Source: Nodosilinea sp. LEGE 07298
GTDB lineage: Bacteria > Cyanobacteriota > Cyanobacteriia > Phormidesmidales > Phormidesmidaceae
NCBI RefSeq assembly: GCF_015207265.1
Contig: NZ_JADEXE010000009.1
Location: 1-56,645, forward strand
DNA length: 56,645 nt
Reading direction: 5' to 3'
The notes under the pieces are model-generated. The model saw nothing but the letters and a program-made list of their open reading frames with translations. It searched no databases and was not told the origin of the DNA. Positions 36,912 through 45,656 of this stretch are shown piece by piece; position 1 is the stretch's first letter; each line of letters starts with the position of its first letter. The translations under genes and the position numbers were made by a program.

Positions 36912-37439
36912 TCACACTCCAGCGATGGCTTTTGCGGTTGAAAAGCCGGAGATGAGGGCGGTGCAGTCGATGACATCATCAAGGTTGATGCCAAACCCAG
37001 GTGAGTTCATATCAAAGGCTCCAGGAGGAGCAGTCGGTGCTTCAGCTGCTTTCCGCTCCTTCCGGCGCTTAAGTTCAGCTCCGATAAGGGCTAGGTCAAG
37101 TTGCCCTACTTCGGCCTTCTCCAGGAAATCGCAGAACCTAACTACTTGGCGTTTGCGGTTTTCCACCACCGCTCCTGCGAAGGCATTTAACCGATCGTCA
37201 CTGGAGCGCATCAGGGCCTGGGCAATGTGCTCAAAATCCTTATGGGCTGCGAGTGCTGTCATGAGGTGCTGCTGTTGCTGCTGCTCATCAGTAGTTTCGG
37301 GCTCCTCCTCTGGTGGCTGGTGATCAGAGCGTTGAGCCGTGTCGTCGTTGCTGCCGCTGCTAAACCCGCTTCCTCTCTTGGATTGAGTGGTTTTGCGCTG
37401 GGCGTTTAGTAGCTCTTTTTCCTGTGCAGTTAGAGGCAT
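36912..37439 (-). CDS. Hypothetical soluble protein
   Basis: The 175-aa product starts MPLTAQEKELLNAQRK. A Ser/Gly/Gln-rich linker with a glutamine run (DEQQQQQHL) precedes a helical domain (FEHIAQALMRSSDDRLNAFA) and a C-terminal region ending DVIDCTALISGFS. A longer reading from 37601 lies inside the upstream HTH gene and lacks a ribosome site. The genes overlap by about 10 bases. No family recognised. Confidence 0.55.
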   Translation of the reverse strand: MPLTAQEKELLNAQRKTTQSKRGSGFSSGSNDDTAQRSDHQPPEEEPETTDEQQQQQHLMTALAAHKDFEHIAQALMRSSDDRLNAFAGAVVENRKRQVVRFCDFLEKAEVGQLDLALIGAELKRRKERKAAEAPTAPPGAFDMNSPGFGINLDDVIDCTALISGFSTAKAIAGV

Positions 37440-37720
37440 GGGTGATTCTCCAGAAAGTCTATAAGTCGTTCTTGGGCGAGGGTGGCGTTCCGTTCTTGTT
37501 CGATCGCGCGAGCGATAAACCAAATTTTTAGGACATCGCGTTCTGAGTATTTCCGGGGTTTTCCGGTGGGGTTCGGTGGAATAAGCGCAAGCGCCATCCA
37601 CCGACTGAGCGTGCCTTTAGTGATCCGGCGGCGCAGCCGCTTTGAGAGGGTGCGGATAAGCTCCTTGTACGAATAGGTAGGGGCTGTGGTGAGGGAGGAA
37701 GTTGTTGTTGTCATCGGCAT
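37430..37720 (-). CDS. MerR-like HTH protein heading the membrane-linked operon
   Basis: The ~96-aa product has a winged-helix/MerR-like core (SYKELIRTLSKRL, then TKGTLSRWMALALIPPN and KYSERDVLKIWFIARAI). An AGGAGGAGGAAGGG ribosome site lies directly before ATGCCGATG, which fixes the start near 37720. Being first in the operon, it may regulate it or bind plasmid DNA. It parallels the HTH protein at 7198-7878. Confidence 0.6.
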   Translation of the reverse strand: MPMTTTTSSLTTAPTYSYKELIRTLSKRLRRRITKGTLSRWMALALIPPNPTGKPRKYSERDVLKIWFIARAIEQERNATLAQERLIDFLENHPCL

Positions 37721-37998
37721 CCCTTCCTCCTCCTGAGGTAGAGACTCCATCAATCGATCGATCAAAAAGAGCGTGTGTGTCTTATGGGAAGGCCGGTTCT
37801 GTGGTTCCGTGACGGTTCCATAGAACCAGGGTGATGTGTTCCACGATAGCACAAGTTGTTCTGAATGAAATTAACTGAACTAAAAATTCAGTATGTTGAT
37901 TGTTTTTATACGCAAGGACCTGGTGGTGCAGGTGTGGCACAATTTGATCCGATATTCCAAGCTACACGCCGAAAAATTCGCCTTTTTTGCCTTATTTT

Positions 37999-38505
37999 AT
38001 GGCTCGTCAAGTCCGGCTCAACTACATCTACGCAAGTGCGACGACGTGGGAGCGGTTTGACCTTGCCTGTGATCAATTAGGGTGGGCAAAAAAATCGCTC
38101 GTGCAGCAGTGTCTCCATGAGTTTTTCCACCAACACCATGCGTTCTATCAAGGGGCAGCTATTGCCGACGCGGCAGCGCGGCAGATGGATGAAGCGGAGT
38201 ACTACCGCACCTTGCGCGATAAGTCAGAGGATGACCTGCGGCGCTATACCTTGGAGCGACCAGGCTTTGAGGTGACGCCGCTGGATCCGGTGCCGTTTAA
38301 TCCGTCAGGCACCGATATTCAGCGAACCTATAACGTCATCACCATCAGTAACTACAATGCGGTGCTCTTGAAGGTGGCGCGTATTGTAGACACCGGCCCC
38401 ATGGTGCAGCTGGTGAGCCGAATCATAGAGCAGCATTTTGAAGCGTACTGGGAGAAGAACTACTTTCCCCAAATTGAGCGAGACATGAATTGTTCTTTTC
38501 GTTGA
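37999..38505 (+). CDS. RHH-like plasmid protein
   Basis: The 168-aa product has two segments with the ribbon-helix-helix feel: MARQVRLNYIYASATTWERF with LGWAKKSLVQQCLHEFF near the start, and TYNVITISNYNAVLLKVARI with MVQLVSRIIEQHFEAYW near the end. It is transcribed divergently from the membrane-linked operon and may control the shared promoter region at 37721-37998. An upstream TTG (37987) is less likely than this ATG. Confidence 0.55.
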   Translation: MARQVRLNYIYASATTWERFDLACDQLGWAKKSLVQQCLHEFFHQHHAFYQGAAIADAAARQMDEAEYYRTLRDKSEDDLRRYTLERPGFEVTPLDPVPFNPSGTDIQRTYNVITISNYNAVLLKVARIVDTGPMVQLVSRIIEQHFEAYWEKNYFPQIERDMNCSFR

Positions 38506-38760
38506 ATGGCTGTTCCGCTGTTGTTGTTAGAGGCTGCCTCACGTGCAACATCCTCCCCTATCCTCACTACCGAGCGTGTACACCTTGCTGCTGTTGATGC
38601 GATTCTCTCGACACTCGGTGAGCCAAAGACTGCGCTCCACCGCGAAGCATTAGATACCTTCTAGTGCGAGGACTATCAGACCAATAAGCTATTGGCCGCT
38701 ACCAACCTCCCTCCCTCGGTGACGTCTTCTACTGTAAGTCGCTCGGGTAACTGGGTTTGA
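38506..38760 (+). pseudogene. Small ORF interrupted by an in-frame TAG
   Basis: An ATG immediately after the previous stop opens a frame (MAVPLLLLEAASRATSS...). It meets TAG at 38662-38664 and then runs on in frame for 31 sense codons (CEDYQTNKLLAATN...) to TGA. It is probably a decaying gene. Readthrough cannot be excluded but has no support. Confidence 0.4.
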
Positions 38761-39077
38761 ACGTTGTTGTTTAAGCTCACCCTAAACACAAATACCATGC
38801 TCGCCGAATCGGCTAGGGCTGCGGCTGACTTTGTACGGGAGCGCATACTTGCTGAGTTGGGCGCGGCTATAGCTCAGAGGCATTGGGGTAATGCGCATGT
38901 AAACGGATTGTTGTCCTTGTGGTTCACAAATGACCACAGTTGATCACAATTCACCTTCGAAGGCCCCTTTTTAGGTCGAACGTCTCGTTTCTGGATTGAA
39001 CGTGAAACAACTGTGCCATTCCGGATCTTCATTACCAAGGCATGACTACGCTAGGTGAGGAAGTGTCTCAACACTGC
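38761..39077. other. Gene-free stretch
   Basis: About 320 bases with no plausible gene. A segment near 38870-38895 (GGCTATAGCTCAG) resembles a tRNA D-arm, but no acceptor stem or anticodon arm can be formed. Confidence 0.5.
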
Positions 39078-39749
39078 TCAGCTATCCAGAACCAATCGTT
39101 TAAGATTCTCCGCCGCGGTTGAAATGATCTGCAACTTGGCTGCGGCCTCTTCGGGATCCTCGATCTTTTGAATTGCTCTCTTCGCGTACCACATACTTAC
39201 CCCAAGCGTCGCCGCAGAACAGTTCAGGCCAAACCACTTCAGCGCAGCTCGCGCGGTCCGTATCTCGTCATCTGAAATGTTCATCGAACTCAGTTGCTTT
39301 GGATGCATGAGCCGATTGCGGACGATGACCGAACTCTTTAGGTCGCCCCATTCGTGGTCGCTAACGCGTAGAACTGGTTCATAATCGAAAGCCCTTGCGT
39401 GGCATCCGAATGCAAAGAGAAGGTTCGGCACGAAGCGTAGGTTCGCGGGAGGTTCTTGGATAACACCCCGGCCATCTATGCTCGGAGCAACCTCCGCCAG
39501 GACGCTCAGCTCCGAAGTGGTAAAGACAATTGAGGCATCATTCTTGTGCTGCTCCAGCGCTTCCTGCTTGAACAGCCACACAGCCCCTTCGATACACGCA
39601 AACATCGCGCGGATGTACTGACGCCTCTGCGCTGCAGAGGTCACGATGTCAGACTGCGCGTTGCACGCATGCACATCATCCCACAGAAGCGATAGGAATG
39701 ACTCGCGTTCCGTCGGGACGAAGAGGTCTCTATCTTGGTTCGAATGCAT
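39078..39749 (-). CDS. HEPN-like hypothetical protein
   Basis: The 223-aa product is all-helical. Near residue 143 the segment VIVRNRLMHPK carries the R-x4-H arrangement typical of HEPN domains, often RNases in defence and toxin systems. The rest (AAQRRQYIRAMFACIEGAVW) fits a helical bundle. No partner antitoxin gene is next to it on the same strand. The HEPN call is from one motif and fold impression. Confidence 0.5.
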   Translation of the reverse strand: MHSNQDRDLFVPTERESFLSLLWDDVHACNAQSDIVTSAAQRRQYIRAMFACIEGAVWLFKQEALEQHKNDASIVFTTSELSVLAEVAPSIDGRGVIQEPPANLRFVPNLLFAFGCHARAFDYEPVLRVSDHEWGDLKSSVIVRNRLMHPKQLSSMNISDDEIRTARAALKWFGLNCSAATLGVSMWYAKRAIQKIEDPEEAAAKLQIISTAAENLKRLVLDS

Positions 39750-39883
39750 CTCTCGATTTGGCTGGCTAACGTTTGTGTTTAGCGGCGGCAGATACCCTTG
39801 GCATCATCGCCCAGATCTCTCCAATTGTGATAGGCGTTGCCCTAGAATGCCCAATAACCGAAATTGCAAGAGCGCGCGCGTTT

Positions 39884-40129
39884 ATGAAAAATATTGGACC
39901 GGTTTCTCGCGAGTGGCTCGCTGAGATTGAGGTGTACACGGTAGAAGACCTCAATCGTGTTGGCGGTGCAGCTTCGGCCTGGGTGCAGGTAAGAGACCGC
40001 CATCCAGGCAAAGTGACAACAAATCTTTTATGGGCGCTTCTTGGAGCAGAGGCGGATATGGATTGGCGAAAGCTACCACCTGACGTGAAGGAAAAGGCTT
40101 TGGCTGTAGTCAATGGCCTCTCCGTGTAG
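39884..40129 (+). CDS. Stand-alone TfoX C-terminal domain protein
   Basis: The 81-aa product starts MKNIGPVSREWLAEI and continues YTVEDLNRVGGAASAW, NLLWALLGAEADMDWRKLPP. This matches the TfoX/Sxy C-terminal (helix-hairpin-helix-like) domain; the N-terminal TfoX domain is missing. No ribosome site is clear. A longer TTG reading from 39773 runs into the upstream gene gap. It may be a truncated chromosomal capture rather than a working competence regulator. Confidence 0.65.
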   Translation: MKNIGPVSREWLAEIEVYTVEDLNRVGGAASAWVQVRDRHPGKVTTNLLWALLGAEADMDWRKLPPDVKEKALAVVNGLSV

Positions 40130-40365
40130 GCAGAGCTACAGTAATTTGCTTAGAGTACCTGCTAGCCACGCGCTGTCGGTGGCTCTAAGAGACATAAATG
40201 TTCATCCCAGGCACAGAATTTCCTAGCGCTAGCTAAGGCTCCATGCTATTTCCAGGGCAGTTATAGAGCAATGAGCGAGTAGTTCGTTGAGGCGATATAG
40301 TCCTTTCTGTCCGGAGGTCTAAGCTACTACTGCGGGTGGATGGGCACGTCTTTTGATAAGTCACT

Positions 40366-40692
40366 ATGGTGCACCAGTCTCATGGTTCTCCCGTTTCCTC
40401 CGACGACAATGCAGAACAGCTCTCTCTCTTTGATGTAGAAGCACCAGGAGGAGGAGAGAGTATTGGAGGAGATGTCGTCCTTGATAGCCAGCTGGAAGCG
40501 TTTGTGACCAAGGTGCTCAGTGAGGTGCCGAAAGAAGACCAGCGATATTTCTTGTTACGGTTTCGGTTTAAGGTTTTGCTCCAGGAGCTTGAGCGGTTTT
40601 CACAGCGGGAGCGAGAGCAGTTTACCGTCTGGCTTGTTGAGGCTGTGCTTGAGACGCCCGAGGAGCAAAACGAAACGGGGGGCCGGGAATAA
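40366..40692 (+). CDS. Small acidic protein with clamp-binding motif
   Basis: The 108-aa product contains QLSLFDVEAP near residue 18, a canonical sliding-clamp-binding pentapeptide (QLSLF), then a helical C-terminal part (FVTKVLSEVPKEDQRYFLLR). It ends directly before the RadC start, so the two are probably co-transcribed. It may tether a replication or repair activity to the clamp. No family known to me. Confidence 0.6.
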   Translation: MVHQSHGSPVSSDDNAEQLSLFDVEAPGGGESIGGDVVLDSQLEAFVTKVLSEVPKEDQRYFLLRFRFKVLLQELERFSQREREQFTVWLVEAVLETPEEQNETGGRE

Positions 40693-41565
40693 ATGACTGG
40701 GCAAACTCCAGACTTCGTTTCTTTCGATCCCCCTACTCCCCTTCCCCCAGCGTTCGAGCATTTTTCACGCTGGAGTCCTCCTAATACGAGCGACGAAGCC
40801 CACTACTCGGCAGCAGATTTGTCGAGGCCAGAGTACACGCTTCGCGTGAAAGACATGGTCGAGGGTGATCGACCCCGTAATCGTCTCGTTTATCTAGGGC
40901 CTAAAGCGCTCTCGACAGCGGAACTGCTTTCGCTTGTAGTAGGTCCCGATCAGGGCTTCGCGGGACGCTCAAGCGTTGAAATAGCGCATGCGATCCTTGG
41001 TCTCCTTCAAAATAGCGATGCTGCTGATGGTGATATCGACCGGCTTCAAAAGATTACCTTTGAGGAACTGCTCCACATTCCCGGTGTAGGGCCAGCGAAG
41101 GCGGCTAGCATTGTCGCCGCAATTGAACTTGGGAAACGAGTGTTTCACCGAGCACCTTCTCCTAAAACTGTGGTGGATGATCCAGCCCTTGCAGTAGCCG
41201 CGCTTACCCCGTATCTGATGTGGGAGACCCGAGAGCATTTTGCTGTGGTGTGCCTCAATGTGCGGCATCATCTGCTCTCAACGAAAGTGCTCACGACGGG
41301 AACTGAGACAGAAACCCTTGCACAGCCGAGGGATATTTTTCAGGCTGCGCTCAAGGCTGGAGCAGCACGGATAATCGTCGCGCATAATCACCCTTCCGGG
41401 AACCTCGAACCGAGCCCAGAGGACTTGGCTCTGACCAGAAAACTTCTTCAAAGCGCAAACATTATTGGCGTGCCGGTGCTCGATCACCTCATTTTAGGTG
41501 GTGGTGAGTATCGGAGTTTGCGGCAGACAACGGTGCTATGGATAGATGAGCCCCAGGGGGTATAG
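40693..41565 (+). CDS. radC: RadC-family JAB metalloprotein
   Basis: The 290-aa product has the RadC layout: an N-terminal helix-hairpin-helix region (LSTAELLSLVVG and LLHIPGVGPAKAASIVAAIELG) and a C-terminal JAB metal site AHNHPSGNLEPSPED with GVPVLDHLILG. RadC proteins are common on mobile elements; their activity is unclear. The first ~45 residues are an extra proline-rich extension. It overlaps nothing but starts right after the clamp-motif gene. Confidence 0.9.
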   Translation: MTGQTPDFVSFDPPTPLPPAFEHFSRWSPPNTSDEAHYSAADLSRPEYTLRVKDMVEGDRPRNRLVYLGPKALSTAELLSLVVGPDQGFAGRSSVEIAHAILGLLQNSDAADGDIDRLQKITFEELLHIPGVGPAKAASIVAAIELGKRVFHRAPSPKTVVDDPALAVAALTPYLMWETREHFAVVCLNVRHHLLSTKVLTTGTETETLAQPRDIFQAALKAGAARIIVAHNHPSGNLEPSPEDLALTRKLLQSANIIGVPVLDHLILGGGEYRSLRQTTVLWIDEPQGV

Positions 41566-41629
41566 GGGGGAGTCATTTATTGATGCGCTCCAGAACAGAT
41601 AACAGGTTGTTCTCCCAAGCTTTTTTGAT

Positions 41630-41649
41630 CCGGAGCTACGTCGCTCCGG
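41630..41649. repeat. 20-bp palindrome copy 1 (candidate parS)
   Basis: CCGGAGCTACGTCGCTCCGG, one base off a perfect palindrome. It overlaps the stop codon of parB. Confidence 0.7.
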
Positions 41650-42661
41650 AATCCTCCAATAAGGCCTCAAGCTCCCCTAACAGCCGTTCTAGCCGCTTCC
41701 GTTTCTGGGCTTTTTCAAAGAATGGCTTTGCTTTCTTCGCTCGTTTTGCGACCGAATCGAGGCGCTCAAAAAGGGAGCCATCCCCTACCCCGTCACTATC
41801 TGGAGCAGCGGCAGCACCCGTGTGTTTGCTTGTCGCCGCTTTGACTCGGTCTCGCACCTCTCGGAATGAGAGCTTCCCTTCCGTTACTTCTTTAAGAAGC
41901 GCCTGACGGGTAGCGGCATCTTTTACCTTAGCGAGCTCTAACGCCGACGAATATGGCAGCCCCTGTTCTAGGTGTGCCTTCTTTACCTCATCTGGAAGCG
42001 TTAGCGTGCGTAGGTTCTTGGTTCGGAACGTCTGAAGCTCAATGCCAAAGAAGCTTAGAATTTCCTCAATTTGGACAAGATTCTCGTCCGGAGCGACGTC
42101 GCTCCGGCTTCGTTTCTCTGAGTGGCCTTCGGTCCGAATGAGCGTGATAACGGCTTCCTGAGAGCATTCAAGCTTTGTGCTTATGAGCTGGAGAATCCCT
42201 TCAGTCTCTTCGAGCTTACTTAAGTCTTCGCGCTGGAGGTTTTCGATAAGGGCAAATTCGAGCGCTTCTTGGTCGGTGTAATCATCAACGATGCATCGGA
42301 TCTTTTCTAAGCCTGCCTTTTTCGCCGCTCGCCAGCGTCGCTCGCCAGCGATAAGCTCATAGGTGGTTCCATCTGGACCTGGGCGCACATTGATAGCGCC
42401 TCGAAACCCTTGCTCCTTAAATGATGCGGCAAGGTTTGCGATACCCTCATCTGAGAAAAACTGGCGTGGCTGAAATGCCCCAGGAGTAATTGAGCCAAGG
42501 GGAATCCACTGCACAGCGTTATCACTTCCTTGGGAGAGCTGGGCTTCCTCTTGCTCTTCGGAAATTGTGTCATGCGCTAGTGAGCCTCCTCCTGAGGTAA
42601 AGCCAGTGAGGATGCCTCTTCCTGAGAGATCAAACGAGCCACTTCCTGATTTTTTCGTCAT
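41636..42661 (-). CDS. parB: ParB-family partition protein
   Basis: The 341-aa product has the ParB N-terminal CTP-binding signature (PRQFF, AGERRWRAAKKAG near residues 105-120), then FALIENLQREDL and a HTH region. It should load at parS and spread with CTP. A 20-bp palindrome lies in frame inside the gene and encodes SRSDVAPDE in a variable linker after the HTH region begins. The style of the protein (LEETEGILQLIS) is cyanobacterial. Its start overlaps the parA stop by four bases, so ParA and ParB are coupled. Confidence 0.9.
   Translation of the reverse strand: MTKKSGSGSFDLSGRGILTGFTSGGGSLAHDTISEEQEEAQLSQGSDNAVQWIPLGSITPGAFQPRQFFSDEGIANLAASFKEQGFRGAINVRPGPDGTTYELIAGERRWRAAKKAGLEKIRCIVDDYTDQEALEFALIENLQREDLSKLEETEGILQLISTKLECSQEAVITLIRTEGHSEKRSRSDVAPDENLVQIEEILSFFGIELQTFRTKNLRTLTLPDEVKKAHLEQGLPYSSALELAKVKDAATRQALLKEVTEGKLSFREVRDRVKAATSKHTGAAAAPDSDGVGDGSLFERLDSVAKRAKKAKPFFEKAQKRKRLERLLGELEALLEDSGAT
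42088..42107. repeat. 20-bp palindrome copy 2 (inside parB)
   Basis: CCGGAGCGACGTCGCTCCGG, a perfect palindrome within parB. Confidence 0.75.
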
Positions 42662-43440
42662 AGTCCTTTCACCATTGCACGGGTAATGACTTCGAGCGGT
42701 TCTAACGCTGGGTGCCGAGGCGCATACAGCGCAAGGGGCACGTGTTCAGCGGTCGCATTTGCAAAGTCGGTTCGTCTCGGGATTGGTGGAAACACCACTG
42801 CGCCCTTAAAACTTGGATTGTTCTGAAGACCTAAAAACATCTCTTCAATGGTTTCGAGTGCTCGTCTGGCCTGAGAGGTGCGCTCATCGTACATGGTGGG
42901 GATAGCGCCTAAGACCTTTAGTTTCGGGTTTACCTCTTGGGCTATCTCATAGGTGGTCTGGAGCAGGTTGATGGTCGCCTCAACCGACTTGTACTCGGTC
43001 TGAATGGGGATAAGGAGCGTGCTTGCAGCAACCAGGCAATTGACCGAGAGGAGCCCGAGAGAAGGGGGGCAATCAATGAGAATGACATCGTACTCGGAGG
43101 TTTCTTTCGCCAAGGTGTCGGCAAGCTTATATTCTCGCCGCAGCTCAGAGGAAAGTTTTAGCTCTGCTTGGGAGAGGAATATGTTGGCCGGGACCAGGTC
43201 ACACCCGAGGACGTCTTTCTCGATAGGAAGAGCACCTTTGTTTAGGAGCGAATGGTAAATCGTGTTTTCTAGATTGAATGGGGTAAGACCCATAAACGTA
43301 GTGAGCGACGCCTGGGGGTCCATGTCGATTAACAGCACCCGTTTTTTGTGGTCGGCTGCTAAGTGGTAGCCAAGGTTCATGGTGAGTGTGGATTTTCCAA
43401 CCCCACCAGACATGTTGAAGAGGGCGATTACGTGAGGCAT
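42658..43440 (-). CDS. parA: ParA-family partition ATPase
   Basis: The 260-aa product has a P-loop NMSGGVGKSTLT near residues 9-20, VLLIDMDPQAS (Walker A'/acidic strand) and VILIDCPPSLGLL (Walker B). The usual signature lysine of the deviant Walker A is replaced by serine; relatives from cyanobacteria often vary at this spot. The enzyme moves plasmids with ParB. A palindrome copy lies about 130 bases upstream, in the parA/rep intergenic region. Confidence 0.9.
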   Translation of the reverse strand: MPHVIALFNMSGGVGKSTLTMNLGYHLAADHKKRVLLIDMDPQASLTTFMGLTPFNLENTIYHSLLNKGALPIEKDVLGCDLVPANIFLSQAELKLSSELRREYKLADTLAKETSEYDVILIDCPPSLGLLSVNCLVAASTLLIPIQTEYKSVEATINLLQTTYEIAQEVNPKLKVLGAIPTMYDERTSQARRALETIEEMFLGLQNNPSFKGAVVFPPIPRRTDFANATAEHVPLALYAPRHPALEPLEVITRAMVKGL

Positions 43441-43570
43441 GGAAGGGTACTCACTGAAGTTATAGAGAGTAGGTGATTGTGGTGCACACTCGCAGGCACA
43501 GCAAATAGAAGAAGAATCGTAGTGCGAAAACCGCTATTGGAACCAAAAGACTGTCCTTAGAATGTCTTAT

Positions 43571-43590
43571 CCGGAGCGACGTCGCTCCGG
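43571..43590. repeat. 20-bp palindrome copy 3 (parA-rep intergenic)
   Basis: CCGGAGCGACGTCGCTCCGG, perfect palindrome between the divergent parA and rep genes. This is the typical place for a partition site or operator. Confidence 0.8.
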
Positions 43591-43730
43591 AACAAGATCT
43601 ACTTGAAAAGACTATAACGACTTTACCCATTCTGACCACTAAAAATTACCGGTTTTTAGTGAGTTGGTGGCTGTACCTCCCGAGCATGAAACCTCTTGAG
43701 GATCTCTCAGAAGTAGGATAGGGGAGGGGC

Positions 43731-44786
43731 ATGGCTCTTAGAAAACCCCCTCCCCAAGACGGCCAGCTGGAGCTTTTCTCAGCGGTATTCACCGACATTG
43801 TCACTAGAGATATCCAGGATGCGATGGAGGTACCTTTTTTGAGCCTCTCAAAGAAGCCTCGGGTTGAGCCCATACTCTACAGCTCGAAGGGGGTAGATAT
43901 CACGGTTACCGGGGGGGCTCCGTATGGCATCGCGAATATCTGGGACTGGGATCTCATTATGTGGCTTCTCTCGCAGGTGCGGGAGGCTATCGACAAGGGC
44001 CATCCTGTGTCACGGCAGATTCGTTTTCACCGCCATGCTTTTCTTAAAAGTGCACGGCGGGATGCTGGAGGGGTGCAGTACCGGCGCTTAGAAGACACGA
44101 TTGCGCGGCTCAAGAACACGAACGTGGTTACGACTGTCCGCGCAGCTGATAGGCGTACGGTCATGTTTAGTTGGCTTGAGTATGTGCACATTGACCGTGA
44201 CGATAATGGGAGACTACGAGATGCCACCGTGGTTCTTCCCGAGTGGCTCTTTGAAGCAGTACGAGATCGGACGCTTATTCTTTCGCTTCACCCCGATTAC
44301 TTCCTTTTGACCGGTGGCATAGAGCGTTGGCTCTACAGGTTCATTCGCAAGCAGGCAGGTAACAGCATAACGGGGTGGAAGTGGCGTCTTGAAACTCTTC
44401 ATGAGCGTTCGGGGAGCACACAGCGGCTCTCTGACTTTGCCACTGCTATTCGAGACATTGTCCGTGACGGTAACCTCCTCGATTACGAGCTTGTGCTTCG
44501 GAAAGAGGAGGGCCAGGAGCTTCTCTATGCAAAGAGGATAAGCCCCTCGGCTCAGAAGGTGCCTGAGGTGGTTCCAAGTGCTATTACCCAAGCGCAGTTT
44601 CTTCGACTAAAGACCATGACCTACGAGAAGGCGAAGGCACTGGCACCTGGCTACGATATCTACTCGCTTGAAGAGGATTGGCGGCGAGCAACTCAGAAGA
44701 AGGGCCTTGTTCTTAACGACCCAGATGCGGCGTTTCTGGCGTGGTGCAAGAAGGTGGCTGAGAGGCCGGTGAAGGTGGTTCGGTAG
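43731..44786 (+). CDS. Plasmid replication initiator (RepA, replication-initiator-protein-A family)
   Basis: The 351-aa product has the core of the replication initiator A family: ILYSSKGVDITVTGGAPYGIANIWDWDLIMWL near the start of the domain, then HRHAFLKSARRDAGGVQY and GIERWLYRFIRKQAG, typical of winged-helix initiators. An N-terminal QLELF sliding-clamp-type motif (residues 11-15) is present, as TrfA carries. The start has GGGGAGGGG just upstream. Iterons begin 84 bases after its stop, which fits an iteron-binding initiator. Confidence 0.88.
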   Translation: MALRKPPPQDGQLELFSAVFTDIVTRDIQDAMEVPFLSLSKKPRVEPILYSSKGVDITVTGGAPYGIANIWDWDLIMWLLSQVREAIDKGHPVSRQIRFHRHAFLKSARRDAGGVQYRRLEDTIARLKNTNVVTTVRAADRRTVMFSWLEYVHIDRDDNGRLRDATVVLPEWLFEAVRDRTLILSLHPDYFLLTGGIERWLYRFIRKQAGNSITGWKWRLETLHERSGSTQRLSDFATAIRDIVRDGNLLDYELVLRKEEGQELLYAKRISPSAQKVPEVVPSAITQAQFLRLKTMTYEKAKALAPGYDIYSLEEDWRRATQKKGLVLNDPDAAFLAWCKKVAERPVKVVR

Positions 44787-44799
44787 GGGGGCTGTGAGT

Positions 44800-44819
44800 C
44801 CGGAGCGACGTCGCTCCGG
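44800..44819. repeat. 20-bp palindrome copy 4 (after rep)
   Basis: CCGGAGCGACGTCGCTCCGG, perfect palindrome, just after the Rep stop and before the first iteron. Confidence 0.75.
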
Positions 44820-44869
44820 CGCGATCAATCCCTTCTACTTTTCATGCGGCTGCGGCCTCTATGAAAGCA

Positions 44870-45198
44870 CGGTCTATTACCCGCAGATTGCATCGGGCCT
44901 ATTGGGTACGTCCGTACCCAGTCTTGAAATAGAGGTTGTTAGGTGCGGCAACGAGTCTGAAATGAGATATCCGGAGCGACGTCGCTCCGAAATACTTGTG
45001 ACAAGTTATTTACGGCAGCCACATACGGTCTATTACCCGCACGGAGGGGTCTCCTCGTGGGTACGGGTGCGCAGGGATAAGCCCTCCTGCCTGTGGATAA
45101 CCTCAATACACGACACGGACTATTACCCGCACGAGACACGGACTATTACCCGTAGAAGTTCGGTCTATTACCCGCACGAACACGGTCTATTACCCGCA
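44870..45198 (+). repeat. Iteron array (six of eight copies)
   Basis: The 16-base unit CGGTCTATTACCCGCA occurs at 44870, 45026, 45161 and 45183; CGGACTATTACCCGCA at 45116; CGGACTATTACCCGTA at 45139. The last four are spaced 22-23 bases, about two helical turns, so initiator monomers can line up on one DNA face. Two more copies are at 45607 and 45641. Confidence 0.9.
44971..44990. repeat. 20-bp palindrome copy 5 (within the origin)
   Basis: CCGGAGCGACGTCGCTCCGA, one mismatch, sitting between the first and second iterons. Confidence 0.7.
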
Positions 45199-45300
45199 TA
45201 AAACATTGTTAAAGCTTGTGATATCAATAGGTTAGACCCCCCTAAACTCTCTTAAACGTATTAAACAATCTTCTTAAACGGGTTTGAGCCCTGTGGATAA
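45092..45300. other. Replication origin core: DnaA boxes and AT-rich unwinding region
   Basis: Two perfect DnaA boxes (TGTGGATAA, the complement of TTATCCACA) lie at 45092-45100 and 45292-45300. They bracket four tightly spaced iterons and an A+T-rich stretch at 45199-45285 with repeated TTAAAC/TAAAC units (about 45251-45280), a likely unwinding element. With the upstream Rep gene this is a strong oriV. Confidence 0.85.
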
Positions 45301-45606
45301 ATCACCCTAGTGGCCCTAACCCTCGAAGGATCTTTTTATTTTCAAACCGATTTTAGGAATGGCTGTATCGAGGTCAGGGCACTACTGCTCGCTGTGAGGA
45401 GGTTCACGACTCACCTGTGCCTCTTCAGGTAGTAGCTTCTATTTGGCTGTACCGTCCCTGGTGGCCTTTCTAGTCGTCTCTAAAGATTGCCTTGCCCCAA
45501 TCCCCTGACTGACTCCTTAAAGAGCTCTGGGGGCCACCTAGGCGCTCTCCTTGAGGTGGCTTGAGCAGGGTAGGACCCAGTAGTTACTGGAACCGCTTCA
45601 AGGACA
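45301..45606. other. Non-coding flank of the origin
   Basis: Gene-free region between the DnaA box and the last iterons. It contains a hairpin GCCACCT ... AGGTGGC (45533-45560) and no convincing reading frame. Confidence 0.5.
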
Positions 45607-45656
45607 CGGTCTATTACCCGCAGCGAGACTTCCTCAAGTACGGTCTATTACCCGCA
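45607..45656 (+). repeat. Two further iterons inside the end of the next gene
   Basis: CGGTCTATTACCCGCA occurs at 45607-45622 and 45641-45656, 34 bases apart. Both overlap or touch the 3' end of the minus-strand gene at 45614-46228, where they encode its last residues. Confidence 0.85.

Noticed and set aside
38870-38960. tRNA-like segment (GGCTATAGCTCAG with a later GGTTCACAA)
   Set aside because: No acceptor stem or anticodon arm can be drawn, and the T-arm does not pair.
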